A stretch of DNA of 64,000 nt from Prevotella herbatica. Its GTDB lineage: Bacteria > Bacteroidota > Bacteroidia > Bacteroidales > Bacteroidaceae. Every line of letters starts with the position of its first letter. Position 1 is the stretch's first letter. The notes under the pieces were generated by a model, which worked only from the letters and a program-made list of their open reading frames with translations, was not told where the DNA came from and searched no databases. The stretch covers positions 1,827,501 through 1,891,500 of the forward strand of contig NZ_AP024484.1 of the NCBI RefSeq assembly GCF_017347605.1. The letters run 5' to 3'. Positions 37,605-47,659 of the stretch are shown piece after piece. The translations under genes were made by a program, and so were the position numbers.

Positions 37605-39134
37605 ATGAAAATATTTAAGATATGCAATTTGACATTGCTGGCAATGATGATGCTTGGGCTTTCGTCATGTGTTAACGACTGGTTAGATGAGTCTCCTTCA
37701 GATGGAGTTGATGCAGATAAGGCGATAACATCAAGCGAAAGTTTGGGAAGTGCGCGTACAGGTCTTTATGCAGCGTTGAAGGGAGATCATACTAATACTG
37801 ATTATTATGCTGCTAATTTCTTTGCTTATGCAGAGGCTCATGGTGAGGATATTCAGTATAATAATATATCAGGAAGTAATCGTGGTAGTTTCTATTATTA
37901 TATGAATTATGCTGGAGCAAATGAATTTTCTAGCACAGCAGCTGTTTGGAAATCTCCTTATATTGTTATAAGTAGAGCTTCTCGCATGATTGAGGCTGCT
38001 GAGTCTGGTAAATTGACAGATCAAAGTGAAGCTGCAAGTACTATTTCTCAGTATGAGAATGAGGCTAAGGCTTTACGTGGATTAGCTCTTTTTGATTTGG
38101 TAAGAATTTATGGAAAGCCATATACTGAAGATCAGGGCGCATCGTTAGGTGTACCTGTCGTTACTACATCTTTGCAGAGCACAGATAAACTAGCGAGAAA
38201 TAAAGTTAGTGAATGCTATACTCAGATTCTCAAAGATTTGAATGACGCTATTAACTCAAAGACTCTTTCTACAGATAATACGCCAGGTTATATTGATGTA
38301 TGGAGTGCAAAGGCTATTTTGTCAAGAGTCTATATGACAATGGGCAACTTCGGCGATGCACTTACTGTTTCAGAAGACATTATCAATAACTCTCCTTATA
38401 AACTATGGACGAAGGATCAATATGTTTCTGCTTGGAATAAGAAGGATGCAAACCATACAAATGAAATTATGTTTGAAATGACTATAACAAACTCTACAGA
38501 TTGGACAGACCGTCCAGGTGTAGCTTATTTGTATGCTGAATCTGGAGGCGTAAATCCTGGTTATGGTGATTTGATAGCAACTAAGAGCTTCGTAGATATG
38601 CTTTCTTCAGATCCAAACGATATTCGTAATGGTGTCTTCCTCAGTCCTACAGCAGCTGCAGATGCAGCCTTTGGTAAAAATAAGATATTCTTGAATAAGA
38701 TGCCTGCTGTAAATGGAGATGTTAGATACAGTAATATACCTCTTGTTCGTCTGTCTGAAATTTATCTGAATGCCGCCGAAGCTGCTTTTAACGCAGGAAA
38801 TAAGGATAAGGCTGCAACATATTTGAATGATATTATTTCAAATAGAACATCTGATGCTACAAAGTTGGTTTCAGCATCAACAATTACTGCAGATCGTATT
38901 TATATTGAGCGTAGAAAGGAACTTGTAGGTGAGGGACATCGCTTCTTTGATGCTCTGCGCCGCAACGAAACTATAACTCGATATACAAATGATGCAGATA
39001 GAGGTTGGCATGATGTGCTACCTACTGCAAGTAAAAGTTATAATAGAGATTATTTCAAAGCACTTTCTGCAATACCACAGTATGAGATGAATGCAAATAG
39101 CAATATGGTACAGAATCCTGGATATGGAAACTAA
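37605..39134 (+). CDS. SusD/RagB-family lipoprotein (orphan pair)
   Basis: This is the surface partner of the preceding SusC. Of 509 residues, the signal ends LGLSSC (Cys22), followed by VNDWLDESPSDG as in many SusD proteins. The conserved regions are EAKALRGLALFDLVRIYGKPYT (helical TPR part) and IYIERRKELVGEGHRFFDALR near the end, with a final NPGYGN. It starts 17 bases after susC, and a strong terminator lies at 39156-39190, so the operon is just these two genes. The substrate is unknown. Confidence 0.94.
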   Translation: MKIFKICNLTLLAMMMLGLSSCVNDWLDESPSDGVDADKAITSSESLGSARTGLYAALKGDHTNTDYYAANFFAYAEAHGEDIQYNNISGSNRGSFYYYMNYAGANEFSSTAAVWKSPYIVISRASRMIEAAESGKLTDQSEAASTISQYENEAKALRGLALFDLVRIYGKPYTEDQGASLGVPVVTTSLQSTDKLARNKVSECYTQILKDLNDAINSKTLSTDNTPGYIDVWSAKAILSRVYMTMGNFGDALTVSEDIINNSPYKLWTKDQYVSAWNKKDANHTNEIMFEMTITNSTDWTDRPGVAYLYAESGGVNPGYGDLIATKSFVDMLSSDPNDIRNGVFLSPTAAADAAFGKNKIFLNKMPAVNGDVRYSNIPLVRLSEIYLNAAEAAFNAGNKDKAATYLNDIISNRTSDATKLVSASTITADRIYIERRKELVGEGHRFFDALRRNETITRYTNDADRGWHDVLPTASKSYNRDYFKALSAIPQYEMNANSNMVQNPGYGN

Positions 39135-39155
39135 ACATATTAAATAATATAAAAA

Positions 39156-39190
39156 AACAGTTATCATATATATTGATAACTGTTTTTTTT
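39156..39190 (+). terminator. Rho-independent terminator after the orphan susD
   Basis: An 11-bp stem AACAGTTATCA/TGATAACTGTT around a 7-base loop is followed by a T-run of about eight. Confidence 0.85.
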
Positions 39191-39272
39191 GTAATAGATT
39201 CGTGTCTCAAGGTCTTTTTGTTGTCTAAGATATTTATAGCAGCTTGAATATAGCTTTGTATACGCTTTTATA

Positions 39273-40075
39273 AATTTGTCAAAGAACCGTTGGCTGCATC
39301 TGAGGATTAGAGGATATTTACATAGATTCAGTAAACGAGAGCAGAATATTCAAGATTGTTTAAATGTTCCGCTGAATTCTCGGCAAAGATACTGCAAAAT
39401 TTTTGTCCATGCAATGGGATTTATATTAGACTGTTAGCCAAAGTTTTAATTACGAATGCTATATATTGGCACGAGTGTGCGCACGCGCACTCTGACTTTT
39501 TCGTAAAAATAAGCGTCGAACTGTCTATCCATTGAGCCTCAATTTATTAGAATACTTTTCAAGTGGTATTAAGCGCCGGCTATTTGTCGGTAAAATATGA
39601 GGGATATTTTTCTTCATTTTGCATTGCGTTTTGCTAAGTTTTGCAATACGTTCTACGAAGAAATGCATTGCGTTTTATGAAGTAATGGGAGGCGAAATAT
39701 CGTAGGAACGTTTGCATTTCTATATGGAACTAGTTGTGTTTCTATATAGAAACGCATATAAAATCCGATATCTGACCGTCAAATTACCGTCACTTTATTT
39801 AGTCAAATTCGTCGATAAAATATTGATATTCATTATGTTAAAACTTCGACACTTATATTTTTCAAAACCCTAAGTGCGCGCGTGTGTACGTACATTATAT
39901 ATGCACAGAAATAGTAACGTAGCTAAGACGTAGCTCATCGAAGCTAAATTGACCCAGTTGCGTATCGTTAACTTTTCTGTTTATAAGTATTCCCTAAGAT
40001 TCCGTAACTCCATAGCTAAGCAACAGCAAAATGCAGGAAAATAGTCTAATATGAACAAAATCAAATCGTTACCAA
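39273..40075 (+). repeat. Palindromic element, decayed copy B
   Basis: This stretch is colinear with 16104 to about 16935 of copy A. Shared landmarks are ATTTGTCAAAGAACCGTTG, GAATTCTCGGCAAAGATACT, CTGTTAGCCAAAGTTTTAAT, TTTGTCGGTAAAAT, GCATTGCGTTTT repeats and ACTTCGACACTTATATTTT. The right arm with TAACGTAGCTAAGACGTAGC is present but mutated. The left outer arm is missing or eroded into 39206-39270. The 63-codon frame of copy A is broken here after about 16 codons. Divergence from copy A suggests an old insertion or loss of selection. Confidence 0.8.
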
Positions 40076-40385
40076 TAAATATAGGCGTTAAACAGTCGAC
40101 TTATAATAAGTTACACTAAATAGTAATTCGTTTAACTTATTATCAGTAATCTATTTGTCTATAAAATGTTTTTTTGATAAATATATGTTAAGCGCTGTTT
40201 ACTGTGAATAGAGTTTACTGTCTCTTATTCTGTTTTTAATGCAAAAGCTTACTTAACTAGTTGCTATGATTGAAACGGTAAGATCGGTAAATGTGTAAAT
40301 TTTGATCATATTGTTCTTCGTAATGGCTTTTTTGTTACTAAATAGACGTAATTTGGCTATAAATTCAAAATAATTGCAATCTTGC

Positions 40386-40416
40386 TTGCTTGTTATGTGA
40401 TTTTTACTTATTTTTG
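40386..40416 (+). promoter_or_regulatory. Promoter of the five-gene susC operon
   Basis: TTG (40386-40388), 20 bases, then TATTTTTG (40409-40416), leaving a leader of about 42 bases. Confidence 0.6.
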
Positions 40417-40464
40417 CGAGAGGATAATAAAATTAAGTTATTAATTATTAATAGAGACTTTTTT

Positions 40465-43400
40465 ATGGAGAAAAAACTAACAATGATTTTGGTATGTCTA
40501 TTCATGTCTTTAGGAATGACTTTTGCGCAAACTAAAATCACCGGTACTGTTGTATCCCAGGATGATGGAGAACCTGTTATAGGTGCATCCATATTTATTC
40601 AAGGAACAAAAACAGGAACCGTTACTGATGGAGATGGAACTTTCTCATTGAATGTTCCTGCAAACAAGAAACTAACGATTAGTTATGTTGGAATGGAAAC
40701 ACAGAGTGTTCTAGCAAAACCAGGAATGAAGGTCGCATTGAAACCTTCAACTTCGCTTCAGGAAGTTGTCGTTACTGGTATGCAGAAGATGGATAGACGA
40801 ATGTTTACCGGCTCAACGACAAAGATTAATGCTCAGGATGCTAAGATTGACGGTCTGCCAGATATCAGCCGTTCTCTTGAAGGTCGTGCCGCAGGCGTTT
40901 CTGTTCAGAATGTATCGGGAACATTCGGTACAGCTCCTAAGATTCGTGTACGTGGTGCCACTTCAATTTATGGTAGTTCAAAACCGTTATGGGTTGTTGA
41001 TGGTGTTATAATGGAAGACGTTGTTGATGTAAGTGCTGATCAGCTTTCTTCTGGGAATGCTAATACGCTTATCAGTTCAGCTATAGCAGGTCTTAACTCT
41101 GATGATATTGAGAGTTTTCAGATTTTGAAAGATGGATCTGCTACATCAATTTACGGTGCTCGTGCTATGGCTGGTGTCATTGTTGTTACAACAAAGAAAG
41201 GAAAAGCTGGTCAGAGTCACATTAGTTACACAGGCGAATATACCATGCGTTTGATACCTAGCTATTCTACTTTTAATATAATGAACTCACAGGACCAGAT
41301 GTCAATATATCAGGAGCTACAGCAAAAAGGTTATCTTAATTATGCCGAAACATCGACTGCAGCAAATAGTGGTATTTATGGTAAGATGTATGAACTGCTG
41401 AATGCGTATGATTCTACAACAGGAATGTTCGGCCTAGCAAATACAACTGAAGCGAAGGCTGCTTATTTGCGTTCTGCTGAGTATCGTAATACAAATTGGT
41501 TTAAGGAACTTTTTACAAATTCTATCCAGAGTAACCATTCTGTAAGTATTACTGCAGGAACAGACAAAGCACAATATTATGCATCAATTAGTGCCATGTA
41601 TGATCCAGGATGGACAAAGAGTAGTCAAGTGCAGCGCTATACTGCAAATTTTAATGCAAATTACAATGTATCTTCTAGAGTTACTTTTGGACTTATTGGT
41701 AATGCTTCATATCGTAAACAGAAAGCACCTGGAACGATCAGTGCTACTACAGATCCTGTATCAGGAAAAGTAAACCGTGCTTTTGATATAAATCCTTATT
41801 CTTTTGCTTTGAATACATCTAGAGCATTGTCAACTACAGATTATTACACTCGTAATTATGCTCCATTTAATATTTTCAATGAGCTAGAACAAAATTATAT
41901 TGACGTAAATGTTTCTGATTTCCGCATGCAGGCTAAATTGGCTTATAAACCATTACGCCAGTTGGAACTTTCTGTATTGGGGGCTATGAAATACAGTGCA
42001 ACGAGTCAGGAACACAATATTAAAGATGACTCTAATCAAGCAATGGCTTATAGAGCCATGGGAACATCAACGATACGTAAGAATAATACTTATCTTTATA
42101 CAGACCCAGACGATATTTATGCGTTGCCTGTCTCTGTGCTGCCTTATGGAGGTATAGTGGATCGTACTGATAACAATATGTTTGGTTATGATTTCCGTGC
42201 AACCGCACAATATAATGATTCTTTCAATAATGATACACATATAGTAAACCTGTATGGTGGTATGGAAACCAATAGCGTAGACCGTCACAATACTTGGTTT
42301 CGTGGTTGGGGTATGCAGTATAATATGGGTGAAACTCCTTCTTATGCTTATCAGGTATTTAAGAAAGGTGCTGAGCAGAATGCTGATTACTATACAATGG
42401 GAAATACGAGTGAGCGTAGTGTTGCTTTCTTTGGTAATGGAACATATTCTTACAAGGGACGATATACCTTAAACGGAACAATTCGTTATGAAGGAACCAA
42501 CCGACTAGGAAAGAGTCGTTCTGCACGCTGGTTGCCTACATGGAACTTGTCTGGTGCATGGAACGTTCATGAAGAATCTTTTTTCAAGAGTTTGGAACCA
42601 GTAATGTCACATTTGACATTCCGTCTTTCATATTCATTGACAGCTGACCGTGGTCCTTCAAATGTAACTAACTCACGCGTGATTATAAAGTCTCAAAATC
42701 CTTGGCGCCCATTTGCAGATGTAAAGGAAAGTCAGTTATACATATCTGATTTGGAAAATAGTGATTTGACTTATGAGAAAAAACATGAGTTTAACTTTGG
42801 TATGGATATGGGATTTCTTAATAACCGTATCAATTTTGGAATGGATGTCTATTCTCGCCGTAATTATGATCTTATTGGTCTTGCAACAACAGAAGGTGTT
42901 GGTGGCAAGGTAATGAAATATGGTAACATAGCGTCGATGAAGTCAAGTGGTGTTGAGCTTTCTCTTTCTACCACTAATATCAAGGCGAAGGATTTTACCT
43001 GGACATCAAGTTTTATCTATAGTCATACACATAATAAGGTTACCGACCTACGCACTACATCAAGTATAATGGATTTGGTTTCAGGAAGTGGATTTGCTCA
43101 GGAGGGATATCCTGTAAGAAGCTTATTCTCAATACCTTTCAAGGGACTGAATAGTGAAGGTCTACCAACATTCCTAGATCAGGACGGTAAGATCACAACA
43201 ACTGGTATCTATTTCCAAGAAAGTGATCCCGCAAAACTTAAGTTCCTTAAGTATGAAGGAAGTATTGATCCAACAGATGTTGGTAGCTTCGGAAATATCT
43301 TCACATACAAAGGGCTTTCACTTAATGTGTTTATAACATATTCTTTCGGTAATGTAGTTCGTCTTGATCCTGTATTCTCTAACGAATATGATGACCTTGC

Positions 43401-43785
43401 ATCAATGCCAAAAGAGTTTAATAACAGATGGACTGTTCCTGGAGACGAAGCTCGCACAAATGTGCCTGTTATAGCAAGTGCAATTCAAAATAAGAATGAT
43501 GCGAATTTGTCTTATGCATATAATGCTTACAACTATTCTACTGAGCGTATAGCCAAAGGAGACTTTGTCCGAATGAAGGAAATATCATTAGGTTATGATT
43601 TTCCAAAAACTTGGGTGTCATCATTGAAATTGAGTAATCTTTCATTGAAGTTTCAGGCTACAAATCTTTTCTTAATTTATGCTGACAAGAAACTGAATGG
43701 ACAGGATCCGGAATTCTTTAATACCGGTGGTGTCGCAGTACCAGTTCCAAAGCAGTTTACACTTACATTAAAATTAGGTATCTAA
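40465..43785 (+). CDS. SusC-like TonB-dependent receptor (HExxH/DUF4302 operon)
   Basis: This is a 1106-residue outer-membrane transporter. I use ATG 40465 because it begins the shared signal peptide MEKKLTMILVCLFMSLGMTFAQ and follows the promoter, while the upstream ATG 40390 would lie inside the promoter. A regulatory beta domain (about 24-100), plug (about 110-235, with LEGRAAGVSV, LWVVDGV, DIESFQILKDGSATSIYG, AGVIVVTTKK) and a barrel follow. It is longer than the other SusC proteins of the window. It heads an operon with susD, a zinc metallohydrolase, DUF4302 and BACON proteins, an arrangement known in Bacteroidota but with unknown cargo. Confidence 0.94.
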   Translation: MEKKLTMILVCLFMSLGMTFAQTKITGTVVSQDDGEPVIGASIFIQGTKTGTVTDGDGTFSLNVPANKKLTISYVGMETQSVLAKPGMKVALKPSTSLQEVVVTGMQKMDRRMFTGSTTKINAQDAKIDGLPDISRSLEGRAAGVSVQNVSGTFGTAPKIRVRGATSIYGSSKPLWVVDGVIMEDVVDVSADQLSSGNANTLISSAIAGLNSDDIESFQILKDGSATSIYGARAMAGVIVVTTKKGKAGQSHISYTGEYTMRLIPSYSTFNIMNSQDQMSIYQELQQKGYLNYAETSTAANSGIYGKMYELLNAYDSTTGMFGLANTTEAKAAYLRSAEYRNTNWFKELFTNSIQSNHSVSITAGTDKAQYYASISAMYDPGWTKSSQVQRYTANFNANYNVSSRVTFGLIGNASYRKQKAPGTISATTDPVSGKVNRAFDINPYSFALNTSRALSTTDYYTRNYAPFNIFNELEQNYIDVNVSDFRMQAKLAYKPLRQLELSVLGAMKYSATSQEHNIKDDSNQAMAYRAMGTSTIRKNNTYLYTDPDDIYALPVSVLPYGGIVDRTDNNMFGYDFRATAQYNDSFNNDTHIVNLYGGMETNSVDRHNTWFRGWGMQYNMGETPSYAYQVFKKGAEQNADYYTMGNTSERSVAFFGNGTYSYKGRYTLNGTIRYEGTNRLGKSRSARWLPTWNLSGAWNVHEESFFKSLEPVMSHLTFRLSYSLTADRGPSNVTNSRVIIKSQNPWRPFADVKESQLYISDLENSDLTYEKKHEFNFGMDMGFLNNRINFGMDVYSRRNYDLIGLATTEGVGGKVMKYGNIASMKSSGVELSLSTTNIKAKDFTWTSSFIYSHTHNKVTDLRTTSSIMDLVSGSGFAQEGYPVRSLFSIPFKGLNSEGLPTFLDQDGKITTTGIYFQESDPAKLKFLKYEGSIDPTDVGSFGNIFTYKGLSLNVFITYSFGNVVRLDPVFSNEYDDLASMPKEFNNRWTVPGDEARTNVPVIASAIQNKNDANLSYAYNAYNYSTERIAKGDFVRMKEISLGYDFPKTWVSSLKLSNLSLKFQATNLFLIYADKKLNGQDPEFFNTGGVAVPVPKQFTLTLKLGI

Positions 43786-43795
43786 AAAGAAAATT

Positions 43796-45385
43796 ATGAA
43801 AAAGAATAATATATTATACTCTATAGTATTACTAGCTTGTGCTAGTATATCACTTGCTTCTTGTGATAGCTATCTAGACAAAATGCCTGATAATCGTGCA
43901 GAGGTTAATTCTGAAGATAAAATTGCAAGTCTTACCACATCTGCTTATCCTACTAGCGATTATATTCTTTTGAATGAATATATGTCTGATAATGTTGATG
44001 ACATGGGCCCAACATTTGCAAACTACACATCACGTTTTCTAGATAAGGTCTATTCTTGGGATGACGCTACTGATGAAAATAATGAATCTTCAGAGAATCT
44101 TTGGGAGAGTTGTTATAAAGCTATTGCGTCTGCCAATCAGTCATTGAAGTCAATAGAAGAAGTTGGTGGACCGACAACAACAAAACTTAAAGAGACCAAG
44201 GCTGAAGCTCTACTTTGTCGTGCATATTCTCACTTTATATTGACAAATGAGTTTTGTATGAATTACAATTCTAAGACAAGTATAAATGATCTTGGCATTC
44301 CTTATATTACAGAATCTGAGACAACGCTGAATCCAAAATATGAACGTGGAACTGTTGCTCACGACTATGAAATGATAGATAAGGATATACAGGAAGCATT
44401 ACCGCTTGTTGGCGATACACATTATACAGTGCCAAAGTATCATTTCAACAGTCAAGCTGCTTATGCATTTGCTGCACGTTTTTATTTGTTTTATGAAAAA
44501 TGGGATAAGGCTGCCGAATATGCATCTGTATGTCTTGGCGCTTCACCCAAGACTATGTTGCAGAATTGGGATAAAATGCAATCTTATGGCGTAACAAACA
44601 GTTTGACTCCACGTTGTAATGTATATATTGATGCAAGTTCTAATTCAAACTTTTTGTTGCTAACGTCTATTTCTGCAGCAGGATTGTTTGGAGGTAACTA
44701 TTCATATCTGTCAAAATATTCTCATAACACATATCTAGCTTCGACAGAGGATTTGCTTGCAAATAATATATATGGCGATAGTCACGATATGCGTTGTGCT
44801 CCTATGACTTTCACAGGAAGTGGAATTAACCGCGTTATTGTGGCTAAGTTGCCTTATATGTTTGAAGAAACAGATCCTGTAGCAAAAACAGGTTACTACC
44901 GTACGGTATATCCAGCATTTAAGGCAGATCTTACTTTGTTGGAACGTGCAGAGGCTTATATCATGTTGAAAGAATATACAAAAGCTTGTGATGACCTTAA
45001 TACATGGATGCACAATTATACAAACTCCAATGTTGTGCTTACCCCTCAGAATATTGAGACATATTACAAGGCTCTTAACTATGCTACATGGAATGCACCT
45101 ACAATAAAGAAACATCTATATCCTGCTTTTGCAATTGATGCAGAAGGTAGTATTCAGGAATGCATGTTGCAATGTGCCTTGAGTTTCAAGCGAATCGAGA
45201 CAAGTTATGAAGGTTTTAGATGGTTTGATATTAAACGCTATGGAATAAATATCGTTAGAAGGACAATCAATGCTGCAGGAAAGCCAGAAGCGATTACTGA
45301 TTCTTTGACAACAAATGATTTACGTCGTGCTATCCAAATACCTTTCAAGGTTAGAGAAGCAGGACTTCAAGCAAATCCTAGGTAA
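43796..45385 (+). CDS. SusD/RagB-family lipoprotein (HExxH/DUF4302 operon)
   Basis: This is the surface binding partner of the SusC gene that ends 10 bases upstream. It has 529 residues. The signal ends SLASC (Cys23), with DSYLDKMPDNRAE after it. The helical part shows KAEALLCRAYSHFILTNEF, and the C-terminal part SFKRIETSYEGFRWFDIKRYGI, a variant of the usual ER...FFDLRRW block. The end (QANPR) resembles the usual NPGY ending only loosely. Cargo unknown. Confidence 0.93.
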   Translation: MKKNNILYSIVLLACASISLASCDSYLDKMPDNRAEVNSEDKIASLTTSAYPTSDYILLNEYMSDNVDDMGPTFANYTSRFLDKVYSWDDATDENNESSENLWESCYKAIASANQSLKSIEEVGGPTTTKLKETKAEALLCRAYSHFILTNEFCMNYNSKTSINDLGIPYITESETTLNPKYERGTVAHDYEMIDKDIQEALPLVGDTHYTVPKYHFNSQAAYAFAARFYLFYEKWDKAAEYASVCLGASPKTMLQNWDKMQSYGVTNSLTPRCNVYIDASSNSNFLLLTSISAAGLFGGNYSYLSKYSHNTYLASTEDLLANNIYGDSHDMRCAPMTFTGSGINRVIVAKLPYMFEETDPVAKTGYYRTVYPAFKADLTLLERAEAYIMLKEYTKACDDLNTWMHNYTNSNVVLTPQNIETYYKALNYATWNAPTIKKHLYPAFAIDAEGSIQECMLQCALSFKRIETSYEGFRWFDIKRYGINIVRRTINAAGKPEAITDSLTTNDLRRAIQIPFKVREAGLQANPR

Positions 45386-45403
45386 AATTTAATAAGCAAC
45401 AAA

Positions 45404-46327
45404 ATGAAAAAGAATATATTTTATTCATTATTACTAGCATGTGTCGCCATGTCATTCTCTGCATGTTCAGAGGATAACCTGAGCTCGGAGAGTGTCATCA
45501 CATCGGATAGTGGTAATAATTCAACAAAGACGAACTTTGATGAATGGTTGACAGTAAATTATGTGCAGCCATATAATATAGAATTCAAGTATCGTTACGA
45601 GTATAATGAGACCGATAAGACTTTTTATACAGTTCCTGCTGACTATAATCAGTCTGTGGAATTGGCTCATATCGTTAAATACACTTGTGTTGAGGCTTAC
45701 AACGAGGTCGGGGGTGTTGAATTCACTCGTCGTTATTTTCCGAAGATGTTTTTCCTTATTGGAGAATTTGAGTATAAAAACAACGGAACAATGATTTTAG
45801 GTACTGCTGAAAGTGGAAAGAAAATCTTACTTACCGGAGTAAATAATCTTGATCAATATAAGAACAATCTTAATTATCTTAATGAATTGTATCTTAAGAC
45901 AATCCATCATGAGTTTACTCATATTCTTAATCAGACAAAGGATTATTCATCAGCCTTTCAGCTTGTTACATCTACTGGCTATGTAGCCGATAGTTGGAGT
46001 GTTCCAGAATATTCCTCAGGTTATTTACAGAGAGGTTTTATAAGTGCTTATTCTCAGCATTCACATGGTGAGGATTTTGCAGAGATGCTTTCTATGTATA
46101 TAACCAACACACCTGAGCAATGGGAGGCTTGGATGGAAGAAGCTGCCGGAACTCCTGATGATCCAAAGAATGGACGTGAGCTTATTGAGGCAAAACTTAA
46201 TATGGTAAGGTCTTACATGAAGAATTCTTGGAATATTGATATTGATAAGTTAAGGACTTCTGTATTGCGCCGTGAATATGACGTTGTTGCTGATAAGATA
46301 AACTTAAGTGATTTAACAATAAAATAA
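45404..46327 (+). CDS. Substrate import-associated zinc metallohydrolase lipoprotein (HExxH)
   Basis: This is a lipoprotein of 307 residues with lipobox FSAC (Cys21). The zinc motif is HHEFTHIL (His169-Glu170, His173), with HGEDFAEML downstream (Glu223 is the probable third ligand), so this is a gluzincin-like putative peptidase. The architecture matches the family known as substrate import-associated zinc metallohydrolase lipoproteins, which occur only beside SusC/SusD pairs. It may trim a peptide or protein-linked ligand at the cell surface before import. The substrate is not known. It starts 18 bases after susD. Confidence 0.9.
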   Translation: MKKNIFYSLLLACVAMSFSACSEDNLSSESVITSDSGNNSTKTNFDEWLTVNYVQPYNIEFKYRYEYNETDKTFYTVPADYNQSVELAHIVKYTCVEAYNEVGGVEFTRRYFPKMFFLIGEFEYKNNGTMILGTAESGKKILLTGVNNLDQYKNNLNYLNELYLKTIHHEFTHILNQTKDYSSAFQLVTSTGYVADSWSVPEYSSGYLQRGFISAYSQHSHGEDFAEMLSMYITNTPEQWEAWMEEAAGTPDDPKNGRELIEAKLNMVRSYMKNSWNIDIDKLRTSVLRREYDVVADKINLSDLTIK

Positions 46328-46342
46328 CGAAAGCATACAATT

Positions 46343-47653
46343 ATGAAAAATAATATATTTAAATTATTACTATTGCTCCTTCCTTTGCTTGTCTTTCAGT
46401 CTTGTATGAAAGATCAGGAAGATCTTTTTGACGAGCCTTCGTCATTGCGTATGCAGAATGCTCTAGATAAAACAAGAAAGGTGCTTGAAGGATCAAAAAA
46501 GGGTTGGCTAATAGATTATTATGTAGGTGACAATCAACAATATGGAGGTTATGCTTTTACGGTGAAGTTTGATTCACTTACATGTACTGCGGCCTCTGAG
46601 CTGTCTGCTGATAGTGCAACTTCATATTATAAACTCACTACTGACGATGGACCTGTATTGACTTTTGATACCTACAACACGGTGTTGCATGCTCTTGCTA
46701 CACCTAGTGCCGATAATTATGAAGGTTTTCATGCCGATTATGAATTCATAATACTTAGTGCTGATGCTAACGAAGTTGTGTTGAAAGGAAAGAAGACGGG
46801 TTCAATAATGAAGATGTATCCTTTAACAGAAACGCCATCAGCTTATCTTAGCAATGTTAAATCTACTATTGATAATTTCGTTATTAATGGGGCTTCTGGT
46901 TCTGTAGATAAAACTAGTCTTGACATATCAGTTGATATTGATAATAGGCAGATAGAGTACTATATTAAAAATGATTCTACCGTTTTGGGTTCAACAGCTT
47001 TTACAATGACAGATAAAGGGGTGCGCTTGTATGACCCAATAATAGTTGATGGAAAGAAATTGCAAAATTTTATATTTGATGCAGATAAGACAACTTTAAC
47101 TTGTACTGATGCTTCTAACGTGACTTTGAAAGGAACTTTGCCAGCTGGTTATTTTAAATATTCTGATTATGCAGGTGATTATTCGTTTACATATAGTGCA
47201 CCCGTTTCAGGAAAGCTGACTAAACTAACAATGGATGTCAAGCTGACTCCGTCAGGTGATGGCACAACGTATAAATTAGATGGTTTAAACTCTAATTTTA
47301 GTCCTATACTTAAGTATAATAAGTCAAAAGGTATATTAGAACTGAATAGTCAGGTTATTGGTGAATATCAAGGTTATAATATCTGGCTTTGTGCATGGGG
47401 AATAGCCGCTGGTGGAAATCTAACATGGAATACGGGCGCAGGTATGGTGTTGAAGTATAATTCAAGTTTAGGTGCCCCAGGAAAACTTGGTTTTAAATGG
47501 GCTTCAAATGGATATTCTGGATTAACTTCTGATTCATTTATTATGTGGCTTATAGACTCTAATGGTAAAAGTGCAGGAGGCTTTGTAAATCCAGCTTGGG
47601 CAGTGAATGGCTCTAATCGTTTCTATTATTTGGACTCATTAATTAAAAAGTAA
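46343..47653 (+). CDS. DUF4302-type surface lipoprotein
   Basis: This is a lipoprotein of 436 residues (lipobox VFQSC, Cys21, then MKDQEDLFDE, an acidic export-type stretch). The N-terminal part (ALDKTRKVLEGSKKGWLIDYYVGDNQQYGGYAFTVKF) matches the DUF4302 proteins that regularly follow zinc-metallohydrolase genes in SusCD operons. The rest is beta-rich. No catalytic motif is visible. It starts 15 bases after the preceding gene. A role as an additional surface ligand-binding subunit is plausible by context only. Confidence 0.85.
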   Translation: MKNNIFKLLLLLLPLLVFQSCMKDQEDLFDEPSSLRMQNALDKTRKVLEGSKKGWLIDYYVGDNQQYGGYAFTVKFDSLTCTAASELSADSATSYYKLTTDDGPVLTFDTYNTVLHALATPSADNYEGFHADYEFIILSADANEVVLKGKKTGSIMKMYPLTETPSAYLSNVKSTIDNFVINGASGSVDKTSLDISVDIDNRQIEYYIKNDSTVLGSTAFTMTDKGVRLYDPIIVDGKKLQNFIFDADKTTLTCTDASNVTLKGTLPAGYFKYSDYAGDYSFTYSAPVSGKLTKLTMDVKLTPSGDGTTYKLDGLNSNFSPILKYNKSKGILELNSQVIGEYQGYNIWLCAWGIAAGGNLTWNTGAGMVLKYNSSLGAPGKLGFKWASNGYSGLTSDSFIMWLIDSNGKSAGGFVNPAWAVNGSNRFYYLDSLIKK

Positions 47654-47659
47654 ATTAGT

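Larger units (their letters stand above)
39135..40464. other. 1.3-kb gene-free stretch with terminator, repeat copy B and a susC promoter
   Basis: After the terminator (39156-39190) comes the decayed palindromic element copy B (39273-40075), then AT-rich sequence, and the promoter of the next susC (40386-40416). No coding frame of note was seen. Confidence 0.7.
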
